Counted from the first letter of the stretch, positions 34,246 to 42,934 are shown. The stretch: DNA of 64,000 nucleotides from JBCBWG01 sp038523925 (GCA_038523925.1 JBCBIY010000007.1:62001-126000), one strand, 5' to 3'. Made by a program: numbers and translations. The notes: generated by a model from the sequence alone, not told the origin.

Positions 34246-35850
34246 TTACATGCGGAACACGCCGAAGTCCGTGTCGCGGATCGGCGTTTGCAGAGTTGCT
34301 GCGAAGGCGAGTGCAAGCACGCGGCGAGTTTCGGACGGCGCAATGACGCCATCGTCCCAGAGCCGGGCTGTCGCGTGGTACGGGTTGCCTTCCTGCTCGT
34401 AGCGCGCCTCGATTGGGGCCTTGAACGCGGCCTCCTCGTCGGCCGGCCAGTCTTTGCCGTCAGCGGCCAGGCGGTCTTTGCGGATGGTGGCGAGCACGTT
34501 TGCGGCCTGTGCGCCTCCCATCACAGAGATGCGCGCGTTGGGCCACGAGAACAGGAACCGCGGGCCATAACCGCGCCCGCACATGGCGTAGTTGCCGGCG
34601 CCATAGGACCCACCGATGAGCACGGTGATCTTCGGCACGTTCGCGCAGGCAACCGCTGCCACCATCTTTGCGCCGTGCCGCGCAATGCCGCTTGCTTCCG
34701 CATCGCGCCCAACCATGAAGCCGGTGATGTTTTGCAAGAATAAAAGGGGCGTGCGGCGCTGGCACGCGAGTTCGATAAAGTGGGCGGCTTTCTGCGCGGT
34801 CTCAGAATGTAAGATGCCATTGTTGGCAAGGATTGCGACCGGGATGCCGTCAATGTGCGCAAAGCCGGTCACCAGTGAGGTCGCGAACCGGGCCTTGAAC
34901 TCGTGCAGGTCAGAGCCATCGACAAGACGCGCGATGATCTCGCGGGCATCGTATTGCGTCGTCAGGTCTTTCGGCACACAGGCGTCGATCTCAGCCGGGT
35001 CGTAGGCCGGCGGGCGCGACGGCTTGAGGTCGATGTCGGCGGCATCGGCCGGCGGCAACGTGGCGACGATCGCACGCATGCGGGCCAGTGCATCGGCGTC
35101 GTCGGCTGCGAGATGATCGGCGACGCCTGAGAGCTGCGTGTGCAGGTCACCGCCACCGAGGTCCTCAGCGCTGACCGTTTCGCCGGTTGCGGCTTTGACG
35201 AGCGGCGGGCCGCCAAGGAAGATCGTACCTTGACGGCGCACGATGATGCTTTCGTCCGACATCGCGGGCACATAAGCGCCGCCCGCAGTGCACGAGCCGA
35301 GCACGGCTGCGATCTGCGCAACGCCGTCAGCCGACATGCGCGCCTGATTGTAGAAGATGCGGCCGAAGTGATCGCGGTCCGGGAAGACATCGGTTTGATG
35401 GGGAAGATTGGCGCCGCCTGAATCGACGAGATAGAGACACGGCAGCCGGTTCTCCCACGCGATCTCCTGCGCGCGGAGGTGCTTCTTTACTGTCAGCGGG
35501 TAGTACGTCCCGCCCTTCACCGTCGCATCGTTGCAAACGATCATGCATAGCCGCCCGGCCACCGGCGCAACGCCTGCAATGACGCCGGCCGCCGGCACCT
35601 CATCATCGTAGAGGCCGCCTGCCGCCAGTTGGCCGATCTCAAGGAACGGCGCACCCGGATCGACAAGATGCAGGATGCGGTCGCGGGGCAGCAGCTTGCC
35701 GCGTTCGAGGTGTTTGGCGCGCGCAGACTCAGGACCTCCCGCAGACGCCGCCTTGCGGCGTTCATCAAGGTCTGCGGTGAGCGCCTGCATGGCGGCCCGA
35801 TTGGCCTCAGCCTCGGGACCGCCGATTGCAACGTTCGAGCGAAGTTTCAC
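34246..35850 (-). CDS. Methylcrotonyl-CoA carboxylase-type carboxyltransferase (beta subunit)
   Basis: A 534-residue carboxyltransferase. Characteristic parts are LVDSGGANLPHQTDVFPDRD, FYNQARMSADGVAQIAAVLG, GTIFLGGPPLVKAATGE and LFLQNITGFMVGRDAE, together typical of MCC-beta (MccB/LiuB). It transfers CO2 from biotin to 3-methylcrotonyl-CoA. First gene of a minus-strand operon with the exported protein, the alpha subunit and DUF1489. No isovaleryl-CoA dehydrogenase or methylglutaconyl hydratase gene is adjacent. Confidence 0.93.
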   Translation of the reverse strand: MKLRSNVAIGGPEAEANRAAMQALTADLDERRKAASAGGPESARAKHLERGKLLPRDRILHLVDPGAPFLEIGQLAAGGLYDDEVPAAGVIAGVAPVAGRLCMIVCNDATVKGGTYYPLTVKKHLRAQEIAWENRLPCLYLVDSGGANLPHQTDVFPDRDHFGRIFYNQARMSADGVAQIAAVLGSCTAGGAYVPAMSDESIIVRRQGTIFLGGPPLVKAATGETVSAEDLGGGDLHTQLSGVADHLAADDADALARMRAIVATLPPADAADIDLKPSRPPAYDPAEIDACVPKDLTTQYDAREIIARLVDGSDLHEFKARFATSLVTGFAHIDGIPVAILANNGILHSETAQKAAHFIELACQRRTPLLFLQNITGFMVGRDAEASGIARHGAKMVAAVACANVPKITVLIGGSYGAGNYAMCGRGYGPRFLFSWPNARISVMGGAQAANVLATIRKDRLAADGKDWPADEEAAFKAPIEARYEQEGNPYHATARLWDDGVIAPSETRRVLALAFAATLQTPIRDTDFGVFRM

Positions 35851-35954
35851 GTCCGGGCAAGCCTGTCCGAGGTTGAGCGCTAGGGTCTGGGCATCAAGTC
35901 TAGCTCAGCGGGCCGCGGAGGTCAGTCGGCCAAATGCAACGGTTCCGCGATGGT

Positions 35955-37517
35955 TCACCGATTTGTGGTGGCGGGCGCGCCGTCGTCTGTTTCAAGCGCT
36001 GCGGTCGCATCCGGGCGGCCGGGCTTGATCGCCAGGCGCAATTGGCCGCGAAGCGTGACGAGCACATCCAGCCGGCCGGCGTGAAAAGCGCGCACGCCGT
36101 CGATATCGACATCCGCAAACGTTGCACCCGCATGGACATCAGCGCCGAGATCTTTGTCCAACGCATCGCTTACTTGCTTGAGCGCTTTCGCAAACGATTG
36201 GCCCGCCGCCATCTGGACAGCGTCCCGGAACCGGCTTGCGAACGGTTCAGCGCCAAGCGGTACGGGCGTCTCCGGCCGGCGGACGCCCGGCTCGCCGAGC
36301 GTCGGGAAGGCGACACCTTCCAGCGTCAGCGCGCCGCCGCCATCGGCGAACGTCGGGCGGCCGACAAGGTGGACGCGCCCCGCGAGGTCGGCAAAGCGCG
36401 GCGGGCTTAAAACCTCGGCTTTGAGCTCAAGCGTCAACAGCCGCTGCGAACCACCAAGCGTCGCGCCGTCGATCCTGAGCTCGATTGGAGGGCTCAGCGC
36501 ATGCGCCCGCGTCGAGACGACCTCGCCTTTGGGGAAGGCTGCGGCGACGCGGTCTTTGATTGGCGCAAGGTCGACAGGGATCGTGAGCGGCAGCGCGGTG
36601 ACCTTGGGCAGCGGCTGCGGGTCTGGTGCGGGCTCGGACTGCCCGGGCGCCGCGATCTTCGGCAACGCCTTTGCGATCACCGCATCCGGAGGGTCACCGG
36701 CGCCGACAGACAGCCGCCCCGCGATTGCCAGCCGGACCGCAAGATCATCACCGGCTGCCACAAACCCGGTTGGCGCAATTGCTGCCGGCGCAAGCGCCAG
36801 CCAAGCATCGCGATCCGTTCGGAATGCGATTGGCTTTGCCGCAAGTTGCCAGGCCCGCGAGACCGAAACCGGCATGCTCGCCGCCGCGAGCGCATCGGCT
36901 AATGCTGCTTGGACGCGGCGCATCGCCTGCTTTGCACGGTAGGCGAGCTTGGGCCTCAGATCGAATGACGCCTTGAGCACAGGGACCTTGGTAGCCGACC
37001 AATCGAGCCCGCTCACTGGCGCAAGCGACGGCACGTATCCGGGCCCAAACGCGAGGGCCAGATCGCGCGAGACTTCGACGACGCGCGTGTATGCAGCGCG
37101 CTGCGACCGGGCAGCCTTAAGGCCCCGGGTCGCAATGTTGGCGCGATAGCTAAGCGTCAGGCGAAGCGTGCCGTCCGCCCTCGGCGCCATGGTGAGCACC
37201 GGGCGCTGCGGAAACCGAGCATCGATGCGCCCGCCATAACATCGCTTTGACCGGCCGCGCGTGACGCAGGCTGCATTCCGCGTCCAGCCAACTATCCGTT
37301 TCCGCTGCGGCGGGACGGCTTTGCGCATGGCCAGCAGCAGTGATGGTTTATCCAGACCGACGTCGACGAAGATGGCCGATTGTTTTTCGCGGGTCTGGCT
37401 CCCGTCCAGACCTGGCAGCGGCTTCTCAGTAAAGTGTAGCGGCGGTTCGCAAGCAGCCAACGCGAAGGCTGCAGCGATCAAAACCAAGCCCGTTATCTGC
37501 CGCCGAACGCGCAACAT
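35955..37517 (-). CDS. DUF4403-type lipoprotein
   Basis: A 520-residue protein with a lipoprotein signal (IAAAFALAACEPPLHF, lipid-linked Cys about 23). The body is a repeated beta-rich lipid-binding-like architecture typical of DUF4403, with LTIPVDLAPIKDRVAAAFPK in the middle and LAGRVHLVGRPTFADGGGAL later. It would be anchored in the inner or outer membrane facing the periplasm. Function unknown; the family call is from memory of its pattern. Confidence 0.75.
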   Translation of the reverse strand: MLRVRRQITGLVLIAAAFALAACEPPLHFTEKPLPGLDGSQTREKQSAIFVDVGLDKPSLLLAMRKAVPPQRKRIVGWTRNAACVTRGRSKRCYGGRIDARFPQRPVLTMAPRADGTLRLTLSYRANIATRGLKAARSQRAAYTRVVEVSRDLALAFGPGYVPSLAPVSGLDWSATKVPVLKASFDLRPKLAYRAKQAMRRVQAALADALAAASMPVSVSRAWQLAAKPIAFRTDRDAWLALAPAAIAPTGFVAAGDDLAVRLAIAGRLSVGAGDPPDAVIAKALPKIAAPGQSEPAPDPQPLPKVTALPLTIPVDLAPIKDRVAAAFPKGEVVSTRAHALSPPIELRIDGATLGGSQRLLTLELKAEVLSPPRFADLAGRVHLVGRPTFADGGGALTLEGVAFPTLGEPGVRRPETPVPLGAEPFASRFRDAVQMAAGQSFAKALKQVSDALDKDLGADVHAGATFADVDIDGVRAFHAGRLDVLVTLRGQLRLAIKPGRPDATAALETDDGAPATTNR

Positions 37518-37654
37518 TTACCACCCACGGCCCGCCCCCAAAATTCCGCGGGGCACTCGCAGCGCCTGCTGAACGCAAGCACGCCGTAGTGGTAACCATA
37601 TTGCAGCGAGAACAACACTGGCTAATCAGCGATCTCAGAAAAAGAGTTAAGACC

Positions 37655-37694
37655 CCGTGCGAGCTTGTTTGGGGGCGGACCGGAACTCGCACGG
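37655..37694 (-). terminator. Hairpin downstream of the glutaredoxin gene, possible weak terminator
   Basis: A perfect nine-base inverted repeat (CCGTGCGAG at 37655-37663, CTCGCACGG at 37686-37694) with a 22-base loop. On the minus strand a CTCTTTTTC run follows about eight bases after the stem. The T-run is offset, so this may be a weak terminator or an RNA 3'-end structure. Confidence 0.35.
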
Positions 37695-37712
37695 CCTTGT
37701 TTCTAAGGCGGT

Positions 37713-38396
37713 TTAGGCGGCGACCGGAACGGCCTTCGCAAGCCGGGCACAGGCATCGGAGGCGTCGCCACTCGCGTCGACAGGCTCTGAAGCCGCCATC
37801 TGGGACATCAGGGCGTCCGCGCCGCCCACGTACGATCCATCCATCCAGATCTGCGGGACCGTGACGGGCGTCTTGTCACCGATGATCGGTTTGACCCGTG
37901 ACACCATCTCATAAAGCGCACGCGGGTTCTTGACGACATCGAGATAGGTGTAGGCGACGCCGGCTGCGTCGAGCTTATCTTTAGCGCGAACACAATGCGG
38001 GCAGCCGGGCTTGCCGAAGACGACGTTGCCTATGATGCCGCTCGTTTTGACGTGCGCGCGGATGACGGCTTCGACGAGGACGCCGCGGTTGATCGCGTTG
38101 CCCTGCCCGATGATCTCGCCGTCCACCATGACAATCGGCGCATGCCATCCGCCCTTCAACAGCGGCTTCCACCAGTTGCTCAGCCAATCGTGCACTTCGA
38201 ACTGGATCGGGATGCCAGCCAGCTCAGTCTCGAATGCATCCTTCAGGATGTCGCCTGTCAGCGTGCACTCGCCGCACGGGATCTTGACCTTGAACGGGCC
38301 CCACTTGCCGGCCCAGCGGTAGAGCGTGACGCGGACGGGCTCTGCTGGACCTGAAACGGTCTTTGCAGACTTCGCATTGGCCTTGGACATTCCCAT
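37713..38396 (-). CDS. Two-domain glutaredoxin with an N-terminal CGEC thioredoxin-like domain
   Basis: A 227-residue cytosolic protein. Residues about 20-115 look like a thioredoxin fold with a CxxC motif KIPCGECTLTGD (C41, C44) and a cis-Pro-like stretch WHAPIVMVDGEIIGQG. Residues about 122-205 are a glutaredoxin with GKPGCPHCVRAKDKL (C132, C135) and the glutathione-binding TVPQIWMDGSYVGG. The tail is acidic. Ordinary glutaredoxins have about 85 residues, so this is a fusion of two redox domains. It may act on a specific metabolic reductase; no partner gene is adjacent. Confidence 0.85.
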   Translation of the reverse strand: MGMSKANAKSAKTVSGPAEPVRVTLYRWAGKWGPFKVKIPCGECTLTGDILKDAFETELAGIPIQFEVHDWLSNWWKPLLKGGWHAPIVMVDGEIIGQGNAINRGVLVEAVIRAHVKTSGIIGNVVFGKPGCPHCVRAKDKLDAAGVAYTYLDVVKNPRALYEMVSRVKPIIGDKTPVTVPQIWMDGSYVGGADALMSQMAASEPVDASGDASDACARLAKAVPVAA

Positions 38397-38552
38397 CGTA
38401 TCGCTCCCGCGTGTTGTTTGCCGCGCTGTATGTGCGGCATGAGTAGACGATCACCGAACGGTCGGTAACGTTCAATTAAAGCTGCATCAAACGGGAGCGA
38501 TACCTCGATCGCGCCGCTTCACGCAGCCGTCAGATGACCGCGAGCAGGCCGT

Positions 38553-38963
38553 TCACTTCCAGAGCTTCTCGTCCTTTTCGATCGCCTGGCCGTCTTTGCT
38601 CCAGGCCCCGAACCCGCCGAGCATGTGGGCAACAGGGCTGAGCCCCATGTCCTGCGCGGTCTTGGCGGCGAGCGCCGACCGCATGCCGCCGGCACACAAG
38701 AAGACGTAGCGGGTGTCTCTTGCAAAGACATCCTTGTGATAGGTCGACGCCGGGTCGATCCAGAACTCGAGCATGCCGCGCGGGCAGTGGAATGCGCCGG
38801 GTATGCGGCCGTCGCGGGCAAGCTCGCGCACATCACGAATGTCGATGAGCTGAATATCACCCTCACGCGCCGCCGCCGCGACCTCCGCGACGGTCAATTC
38901 CTCGACCTCAGATTTCGCTTTAGCGACCAGTTCTGAGACCTGTGTTGTGATGGTCTGGGTCAT
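38553..38963 (-). CDS. Rhodanese-domain protein
   Basis: A 136-residue single rhodanese domain with an N-terminal helix. It has QLIDIRDVRELARDGRIPGA and the active-site loop FLCAGGMRS with C90. A six-residue CxxxxR loop fits sulfurtransferases handling sulfane sulfur. The ATG at 38961-38963 was preferred over an upstream GTG-type start. The natural donor is unknown; the nearby glutaredoxin suggests a thiol or sulfur role, but this is inference. Confidence 0.85.
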   Translation of the reverse strand: MTQTITTQVSELVAKAKSEVEELTVAEVAAAAREGDIQLIDIRDVRELARDGRIPGAFHCPRGMLEFWIDPASTYHKDVFARDTRYVFLCAGGMRSALAAKTAQDMGLSPVAHMLGGFGAWSKDGQAIEKDEKLWK

Positions 38964-39138
38964 GCTGGGCCCCTTCTCTCGGGCTTGTGGTTGCCGGTCA
39001 GACCCCACGTTTACCAACTTGCCGTGTTTCGTGCGCGCTCCTCACGTCCTATGGGACATGTGCCGCAGCATCGACAATGCGCGCCGCGCAACGGGCGGGG
39101 CTTATGTTCATCTTGGCAATTCAGATTGGGATCGAGTG

Positions 39139-40314
39139 ATGGCGAAGAGCGTTCGGAAAGCGGTGACGAAGAAGTCGCGTGGCAAATCCACCGTCGATCT
39201 CGACGAGAAGCGCGGCAACATCAATCTCGGCGGTCAAGGCACGGAGGGTGATCTCGTCCTGCGCAACACCGAGGGCGAACAGACGGTCCACCTCGATGGC
39301 GGCCACGCCAACATGACAATTGGCGGCGCGGGCGCTGAAGGCGACATCGCGCTGGTCAACACCGACGGCGTCCAGACCGTGCATATTGATGGCGGCAGCG
39401 CGAACATCACGCTCGGCGGTGCAGGCGCGCAGGGTGACTTGACGCTCGTCAACCCGACCGGCGCGTGCACGGTCCATCTTGACGGCGGCGAAGGCAATCT
39501 CGCGATCGGCGGCAGTACGGCCGACGGCGACGTCGCGGTCTTGAACCATAAGGGTCAGGTGACAGTCCATCTCGACGGTGGCGAAGGCAACCTGCGGCTT
39601 GGCGGCGCGGGCTCCGAAGGCGACATCGGCCTCCTCAACACCAAGGGCAAGCAGACCGTCCATATCGATGGCGGCCAGGGCAATCTGACACTCGGCGGCT
39701 CGACGGCGCAGGGCGACCTGACGCTGCTCAATGCCAAGGGCCAGCAGACCGCGCACTTTGACGGCGGCGAAGCCAACATCGCAATTGGCGGTGCCACAGC
39801 CGATGGCGACATCATCGTGCTCGACCACAAGGGCTTGCAGACGATCCATCTCGATGGCGGCGAAGGTAACGTCACGCTCGGCGGCAACGGCCACGACGGC
39901 GACATCATGATGACGACGTCGAATGGGCTGACGCGGATCGAACTTGAGGCGCACAACGGGGCTGTGCGCGCGATGAACAAGAGCGGCGAGACGACGGTCG
40001 AACTGATCGGCGATACGGGTCAGATCAAAGTTAAGGGCAAAACGCTGAAGGCGGCCGACTACGTCTTCGCTGACGACTATCGGCTCGCACCGTTGTCAGA
40101 GGTCTCGGCGTTTGTGGCGGCAAACCGGCACCTACCAGGCCTGCCCGCTGGTGAGCGCCTTGAGCAAGAGGGCTTCGACGTCGCACAATTCACAATGACG
40201 CTGCTTGAGAAGATCGAAGAGTTGACGTTGCACGCGATCGATCAGGACAAGCGGATTGCCGACCTCGAAGCGAAACTCGGGACGACCGCGCCCGCACCGG
40301 CAACCAAACACTGA
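39139..40314 (+). CDS. 31-residue tandem-repeat beta-helix protein with tail-fibre-like C-terminus
   Basis: A 391-residue protein. After a basic leader (MAKSVRKAVTKKSRGKS) come eight 31-residue repeats (residues 18-265) of the type TVHLDGGxxNxxxGG, then GDxxLxN and KGxQ, each probably supplying three short beta-strands, so a beta-helix is likely. A non-repeat beta segment follows (about 266-305). The last part (about 306-391) reads DYVFADDYRLAPLSEVSAFV, then NRHLPGLPAGERLEQEGFDV and a heptad-like LLEKIEELTLHAIDQDKRIA. This ending resembles the tail-fibre/S74-related module seen in phage-like and many Bacteroidetes proteins, and suggests a trimer. No signal peptide. An upstream frame to 38947 lacks a start signal. 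Function unknown. Confidence 0.85.
   Translation: MAKSVRKAVTKKSRGKSTVDLDEKRGNINLGGQGTEGDLVLRNTEGEQTVHLDGGHANMTIGGAGAEGDIALVNTDGVQTVHIDGGSANITLGGAGAQGDLTLVNPTGACTVHLDGGEGNLAIGGSTADGDVAVLNHKGQVTVHLDGGEGNLRLGGAGSEGDIGLLNTKGKQTVHIDGGQGNLTLGGSTAQGDLTLLNAKGQQTAHFDGGEANIAIGGATADGDIIVLDHKGLQTIHLDGGEGNVTLGGNGHDGDIMMTTSNGLTRIELEAHNGAVRAMNKSGETTVELIGDTGQIKVKGKTLKAADYVFADDYRLAPLSEVSAFVAANRHLPGLPAGERLEQEGFDVAQFTMTLLEKIEELTLHAIDQDKRIADLEAKLGTTAPAPATKH
39190..39933 (+). repeat. Eight coding tandem repeats of 93 bases
   Basis: Repeat units begin at 39190 and every 93 bases after it. Almost all share TVHLDGG- or TVHIDGG-like openings and a central GG then GD. Units 2, 3 and 4 resemble units 5, 6 and 7 in that order, so a 279-base block seems to have been duplicated. 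Units 1 and 8 are the most divergent caps. Confidence 0.9.
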
Positions 40315-40339
40315 TCGCGCGAGCGCCGAACCGGCCGGG

Positions 40340-41245
40340 CTAGTCGCTGCGATTGAACGCACGTTCGGCCCAGCGCGGCATGCCGACTTTCGGCGGCCGC
40401 ACCCGGCGAATGGGGGCGACGCGGCGGCGTGCAGCGCGCCTTACGCGCTTTGGCAACCGGCGCTTGCGCGACTTGGTCACCGCAATCGGTTTCGGCGGGG
40501 TGATGTCGCGGTCGATCGTTGCCGACGTAAACCGATGCTCGGTCACTTCCGTGGTGACGGTTTTGGCCGGGCTTAGACCTGGCGGACCGTAGGATGCGAC
40601 GGCGCGCGGTTTTGGCGGCACGATAATCTGCGGCTGCGGGATCGCTGCGATCGTTCGCAACGGCGGATCCGCAAATTGGCTCGCCGCCAGCGTTTTGATC
40701 TCGCGGACAAGTCTTGGGATCGGTGGCGCAGCCGGGGCGCCCTCGTCGACGCCGGCGCGATTGGCAAGTGTTTTGAGGTCCTGAGCGGCAAACGCTGCGT
40801 GCCTTGGAGGCACGGCGGTTGAAGCGCCGACGGCTCCCGCGTGGCTTGCCGCCGCGCGGCCCTCTGGCTGATCCAGAGCGAGATGCGAGCCCCATCCGAT
40901 CGCAAGCGCGATCGCGCCAACCGCAATCCCGTTCAACAAATGCGAGCCGCGACCGGTCCGTCGCGGCAGCGCGATCCCGAGTGGGCGTCCTTGTAACCGG
41001 CCGGAATGCCGGCGGGTCGGACGGGCGGCAGGCTCTGCGTCTGCGGTGTCGCGCGACGGCGACCATTGCGGGCGTTTCCGGGCAAACGGCAGCGGCTGGA
41101 TCACGTCACCGTCCAGAGGACCGGTGGCGAGCGCCGTGCCGGGGCGCTTCGTCCGCCGCAGCGCTTTGGCGAGGTCTGATGCAGCGCGGCGGGCGCGCGC
41201 CGTCTTGGCGCAAAGTGCCGTGTTATTAACTTCGGGGTTATCCAT
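40340..41245 (-). CDS. Single-pass membrane protein with a basic, Pro-rich outer part
   Basis: A 301-residue protein: an N-terminal cytosolic part with an Arg/Ala-rich segment (KTARARRAASDLAKALRRTK), one membrane segment at about 103-123 (LLNGIAVGAIALAIGWGSHL), then a Pro/Ala-rich stretch and a very basic tail (KSRKRRLPKRVRRAARRRVA). Upstream open frame to 41440 lacks a start signal. It converges on the repeat-protein gene with 25 bases between them. Low complexity makes family assignment impossible by eye; a TonB-like or peptidoglycan-contacting protein is conceivable. Confidence 0.6.
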   Translation of the reverse strand: MDNPEVNNTALCAKTARARRAASDLAKALRRTKRPGTALATGPLDGDVIQPLPFARKRPQWSPSRDTADAEPAARPTRRHSGRLQGRPLGIALPRRTGRGSHLLNGIAVGAIALAIGWGSHLALDQPEGRAAASHAGAVGASTAVPPRHAAFAAQDLKTLANRAGVDEGAPAAPPIPRLVREIKTLAASQFADPPLRTIAAIPQPQIIVPPKPRAVASYGPPGLSPAKTVTTEVTEHRFTSATIDRDITPPKPIAVTKSRKRRLPKRVRRAARRRVAPIRRVRPPKVGMPRWAERAFNRSD

Positions 41246-41569
41246 CGCGGGCCACGCCTCATTCTTCGGCAGCGCATCGCACCACCAACACCGAAAGCGC
41301 CCCCGCCCCGGTTTGCACACTTGTTCCGCAAAAGAGCATCCGTGTGGCGAAGCCAAGCTAATACGATGTTCAATGAGCGATTTGTGGTTGCAAGTTGTGG
41401 ATCGAGCCCGGTCCTCCAGCGCCCGCGACGGTCGGATCACCCCTGGGATTTAAACGATTTAACGACCCCGCCGTCTTTGACTTTGCATCTGGCCGCGTGC
41501 GACGTTTCTGCATCGCAGCGGTCAATGCTGCGGCTCAAGAACACTCCGAGGAAATGACAAGAGGTTTTG
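41246..41569. other. Intergenic region between divergent genes (324 bases)
   Basis: Upstream space for both the membrane protein (minus) and the TRAP operon (plus). I see an AT-richer stretch around 41445-41465 (GGGATTTAAACGATTTAACG) and AAGAGG just before the dctP start, but no clear -35/-10 pair, hairpin or coding frame. Confidence 0.4.
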
Positions 41570-42622
41570 ATGTCACGACTTAGCCAAGTGATGGTGGCGG
41601 GTGCGGCTGCGGCGGTAATCGCCAGCACGTTCGCGTCACCGGCGGACGCGCAAAAGCGTGTGCGATGGAAGATGCACTCTGCGTTTGCAAGCACCGTCGC
41701 GGTGATCGGCCCGCCGGCGCCGCGCGTTGCCGAGTCCGTCAAGAAGATGTCGGGCGGCCGGTTTGACATCAAGGTGTTCGACCCAGGTGCGCTGACAGGC
41801 GGCTTTGCCTACTTTGACCCCGTCAGCCAGGGCGCGATTGATGCCGCTTACGGCACGCCCGGTGCAAACCAGGGCAAGAACTCTGCGTTCGCCTTCATCT
41901 CGACGTGGCCGTTCGGTCCGGCGGCACCTGAGTTCGCCGCGTGGATGATCTACGGTGGCGGCGCAAAGATCGCGCAGGAACTCTACGATTCCGCCGGCAT
42001 CAAATACATTCTCTGCGGCATGATCCCGCCAGAGACGTCCGGCTGGTTCCGCAACGAGATCACAAGCCTCGACCAGTTGAAGGGCATGAAGATGCGCTTC
42101 TTCGGCATGGGGGCGAAAGTGATGCAGAAGTTCGGCGTCTCGACGCAGCTTCTCTCAGCCGCTGACATCTACCCGGCGCTTGAGCGCGGCACGATCGACG
42201 CGACCGAGTTCTCGATGCCGGCCATCGACCGTTCGCTCGGCTTCTACCAGATCGCGAAGTACAATTACTTCCCCGGCTGGCACCAGCAGTCGACCTCCAA
42301 CGAGGTGCTGGTCAACAAGGCGAAGTGGGACGGCCTCGATGACGGCTACAAGGCCATGGTCGAGACATCGTGCCGGGCTGAAGTTGCGAACATGATCGCT
42401 GATGGCGAACGCTCACAGTTCGAAGCCATGATCGCCAACGAGAAGGACGGCGTGAAGATGGTCACGTGGTCTCAAGACGTCCTCGATCAGTTCAAGAAGG
42501 CCTGGGAAGAGGTTCTCGCCGACGAGATCAAAGCCAACCCGGACGTGAAGAAGGTCTGGGACAGCTATTCTTCGTTCCACGAGAAATACAAAGTCTGGGG
42601 CGACCGCGGCTACCTCAAGTAG
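41570..42622 (+). CDS. dctP: TRAP transporter substrate-binding protein, copy 1
   Basis: A 350-residue periplasmic DctP-family protein. Signal peptide about 1-27 (ending SPADAQ). The mature part contains DPGALTGGFAYFDPVSQGAI, the ligand arginine R176 in LKGMKMRFFGMGAKVMQK, and FSMPAIDRSLGFYQIAKY. It resembles TakP-type proteins that bind alpha-keto acids or other carboxylates, but the ligand is not certain. I used ATG 41570 (AAGAGG upstream), not the TTG one codon before. Its mature part is about 86% identical by hand alignment to copy 2. Confidence 0.93.
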   Translation: MSRLSQVMVAGAAAAVIASTFASPADAQKRVRWKMHSAFASTVAVIGPPAPRVAESVKKMSGGRFDIKVFDPGALTGGFAYFDPVSQGAIDAAYGTPGANQGKNSAFAFISTWPFGPAAPEFAAWMIYGGGAKIAQELYDSAGIKYILCGMIPPETSGWFRNEITSLDQLKGMKMRFFGMGAKVMQKFGVSTQLLSAADIYPALERGTIDATEFSMPAIDRSLGFYQIAKYNYFPGWHQQSTSNEVLVNKAKWDGLDDGYKAMVETSCRAEVANMIADGERSQFEAMIANEKDGVKMVTWSQDVLDQFKKAWEEVLADEIKANPDVKKVWDSYSSFHEKYKVWGDRGYLK

Positions 42623-42640
42623 GCAAGCGGCAAAGTTGAG

Positions 42641-42657
42641 CTTCACACGACGTGAAG
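42641..42657 (+). terminator. Hairpin between the two dctP copies
   Basis: CTTCAC and GTGAAG arms around a five-base loop, 18 bases after the dctP copy 1 stop and just ahead of the main terminator at 42661. It lies between two copies of AAGTTGAG. It may protect the mRNA end or help termination. Confidence 0.45.
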
Positions 42658-42660
42658 TTG

Positions 42661-42688
42661 AGGCGGGTCTTACGAGGCCCGCCTTTTT
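42661..42688 (+). terminator. Rho-independent terminator after dctP copy 1
   Basis: AGGCGGG (42661-42667) pairs with CCCGCCT (42678-42684) and is followed by a run of five Ts. This should separate dctP copy 1 from the rest of the TRAP genes. Confidence 0.8.
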
Positions 42689-42773
42689 CATCGGCGCGGT
42701 TTCTCACCTCGTACGCGACTGTGGCGCAGACCAACTCTCAGATGCACAAGGTGAATTTGCCAATCGTATTGCT

Positions 42774-42801
42774 TTGACAGTCTACCCCTGCTGTGTATCG
42801 T
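42774..42801 (+). promoter_or_regulatory. Probable sigma-70 promoter of dctP copy 2
   Basis: A perfect TTGACA (42774-42779) and TATCGT (42796-42801) are 16 bases apart, in AT-rich surroundings. The leader to the ATG at 42935 would be about 125 bases and ends with GGAGGG. The rest of the 312-base gap holds the hairpins described above and no coding frame I can support. Confidence 0.6.
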
Positions 42802-42934
42802 CGGCTTAGTCCGCGAAGCTCAAAAAGCGCAGTCGGCGCAGGCAATGGCGGCTAGGGACATGAGCGTAACCGGTGCCCACCACACGAGGCCCGGACCACG
42901 TGATTGAGGATGGAAACAACCCGGAGGGTTAACT

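Noticed and set aside
38947..39138. N-terminal extension of the repeat protein
   Set aside because: It would overlap the rhodanese promoter and start region, has no ribosome-binding site, and its Cys-rich sequence is unlike the rest; ATG 39139 starts a plausible leader.
39190..39933. CRISPR-like or non-coding tandem repeat
   Set aside because: The 93-base period is an exact multiple of three, the reading frame is open throughout and variation is mainly at non-critical residues; this is a coding repeat.
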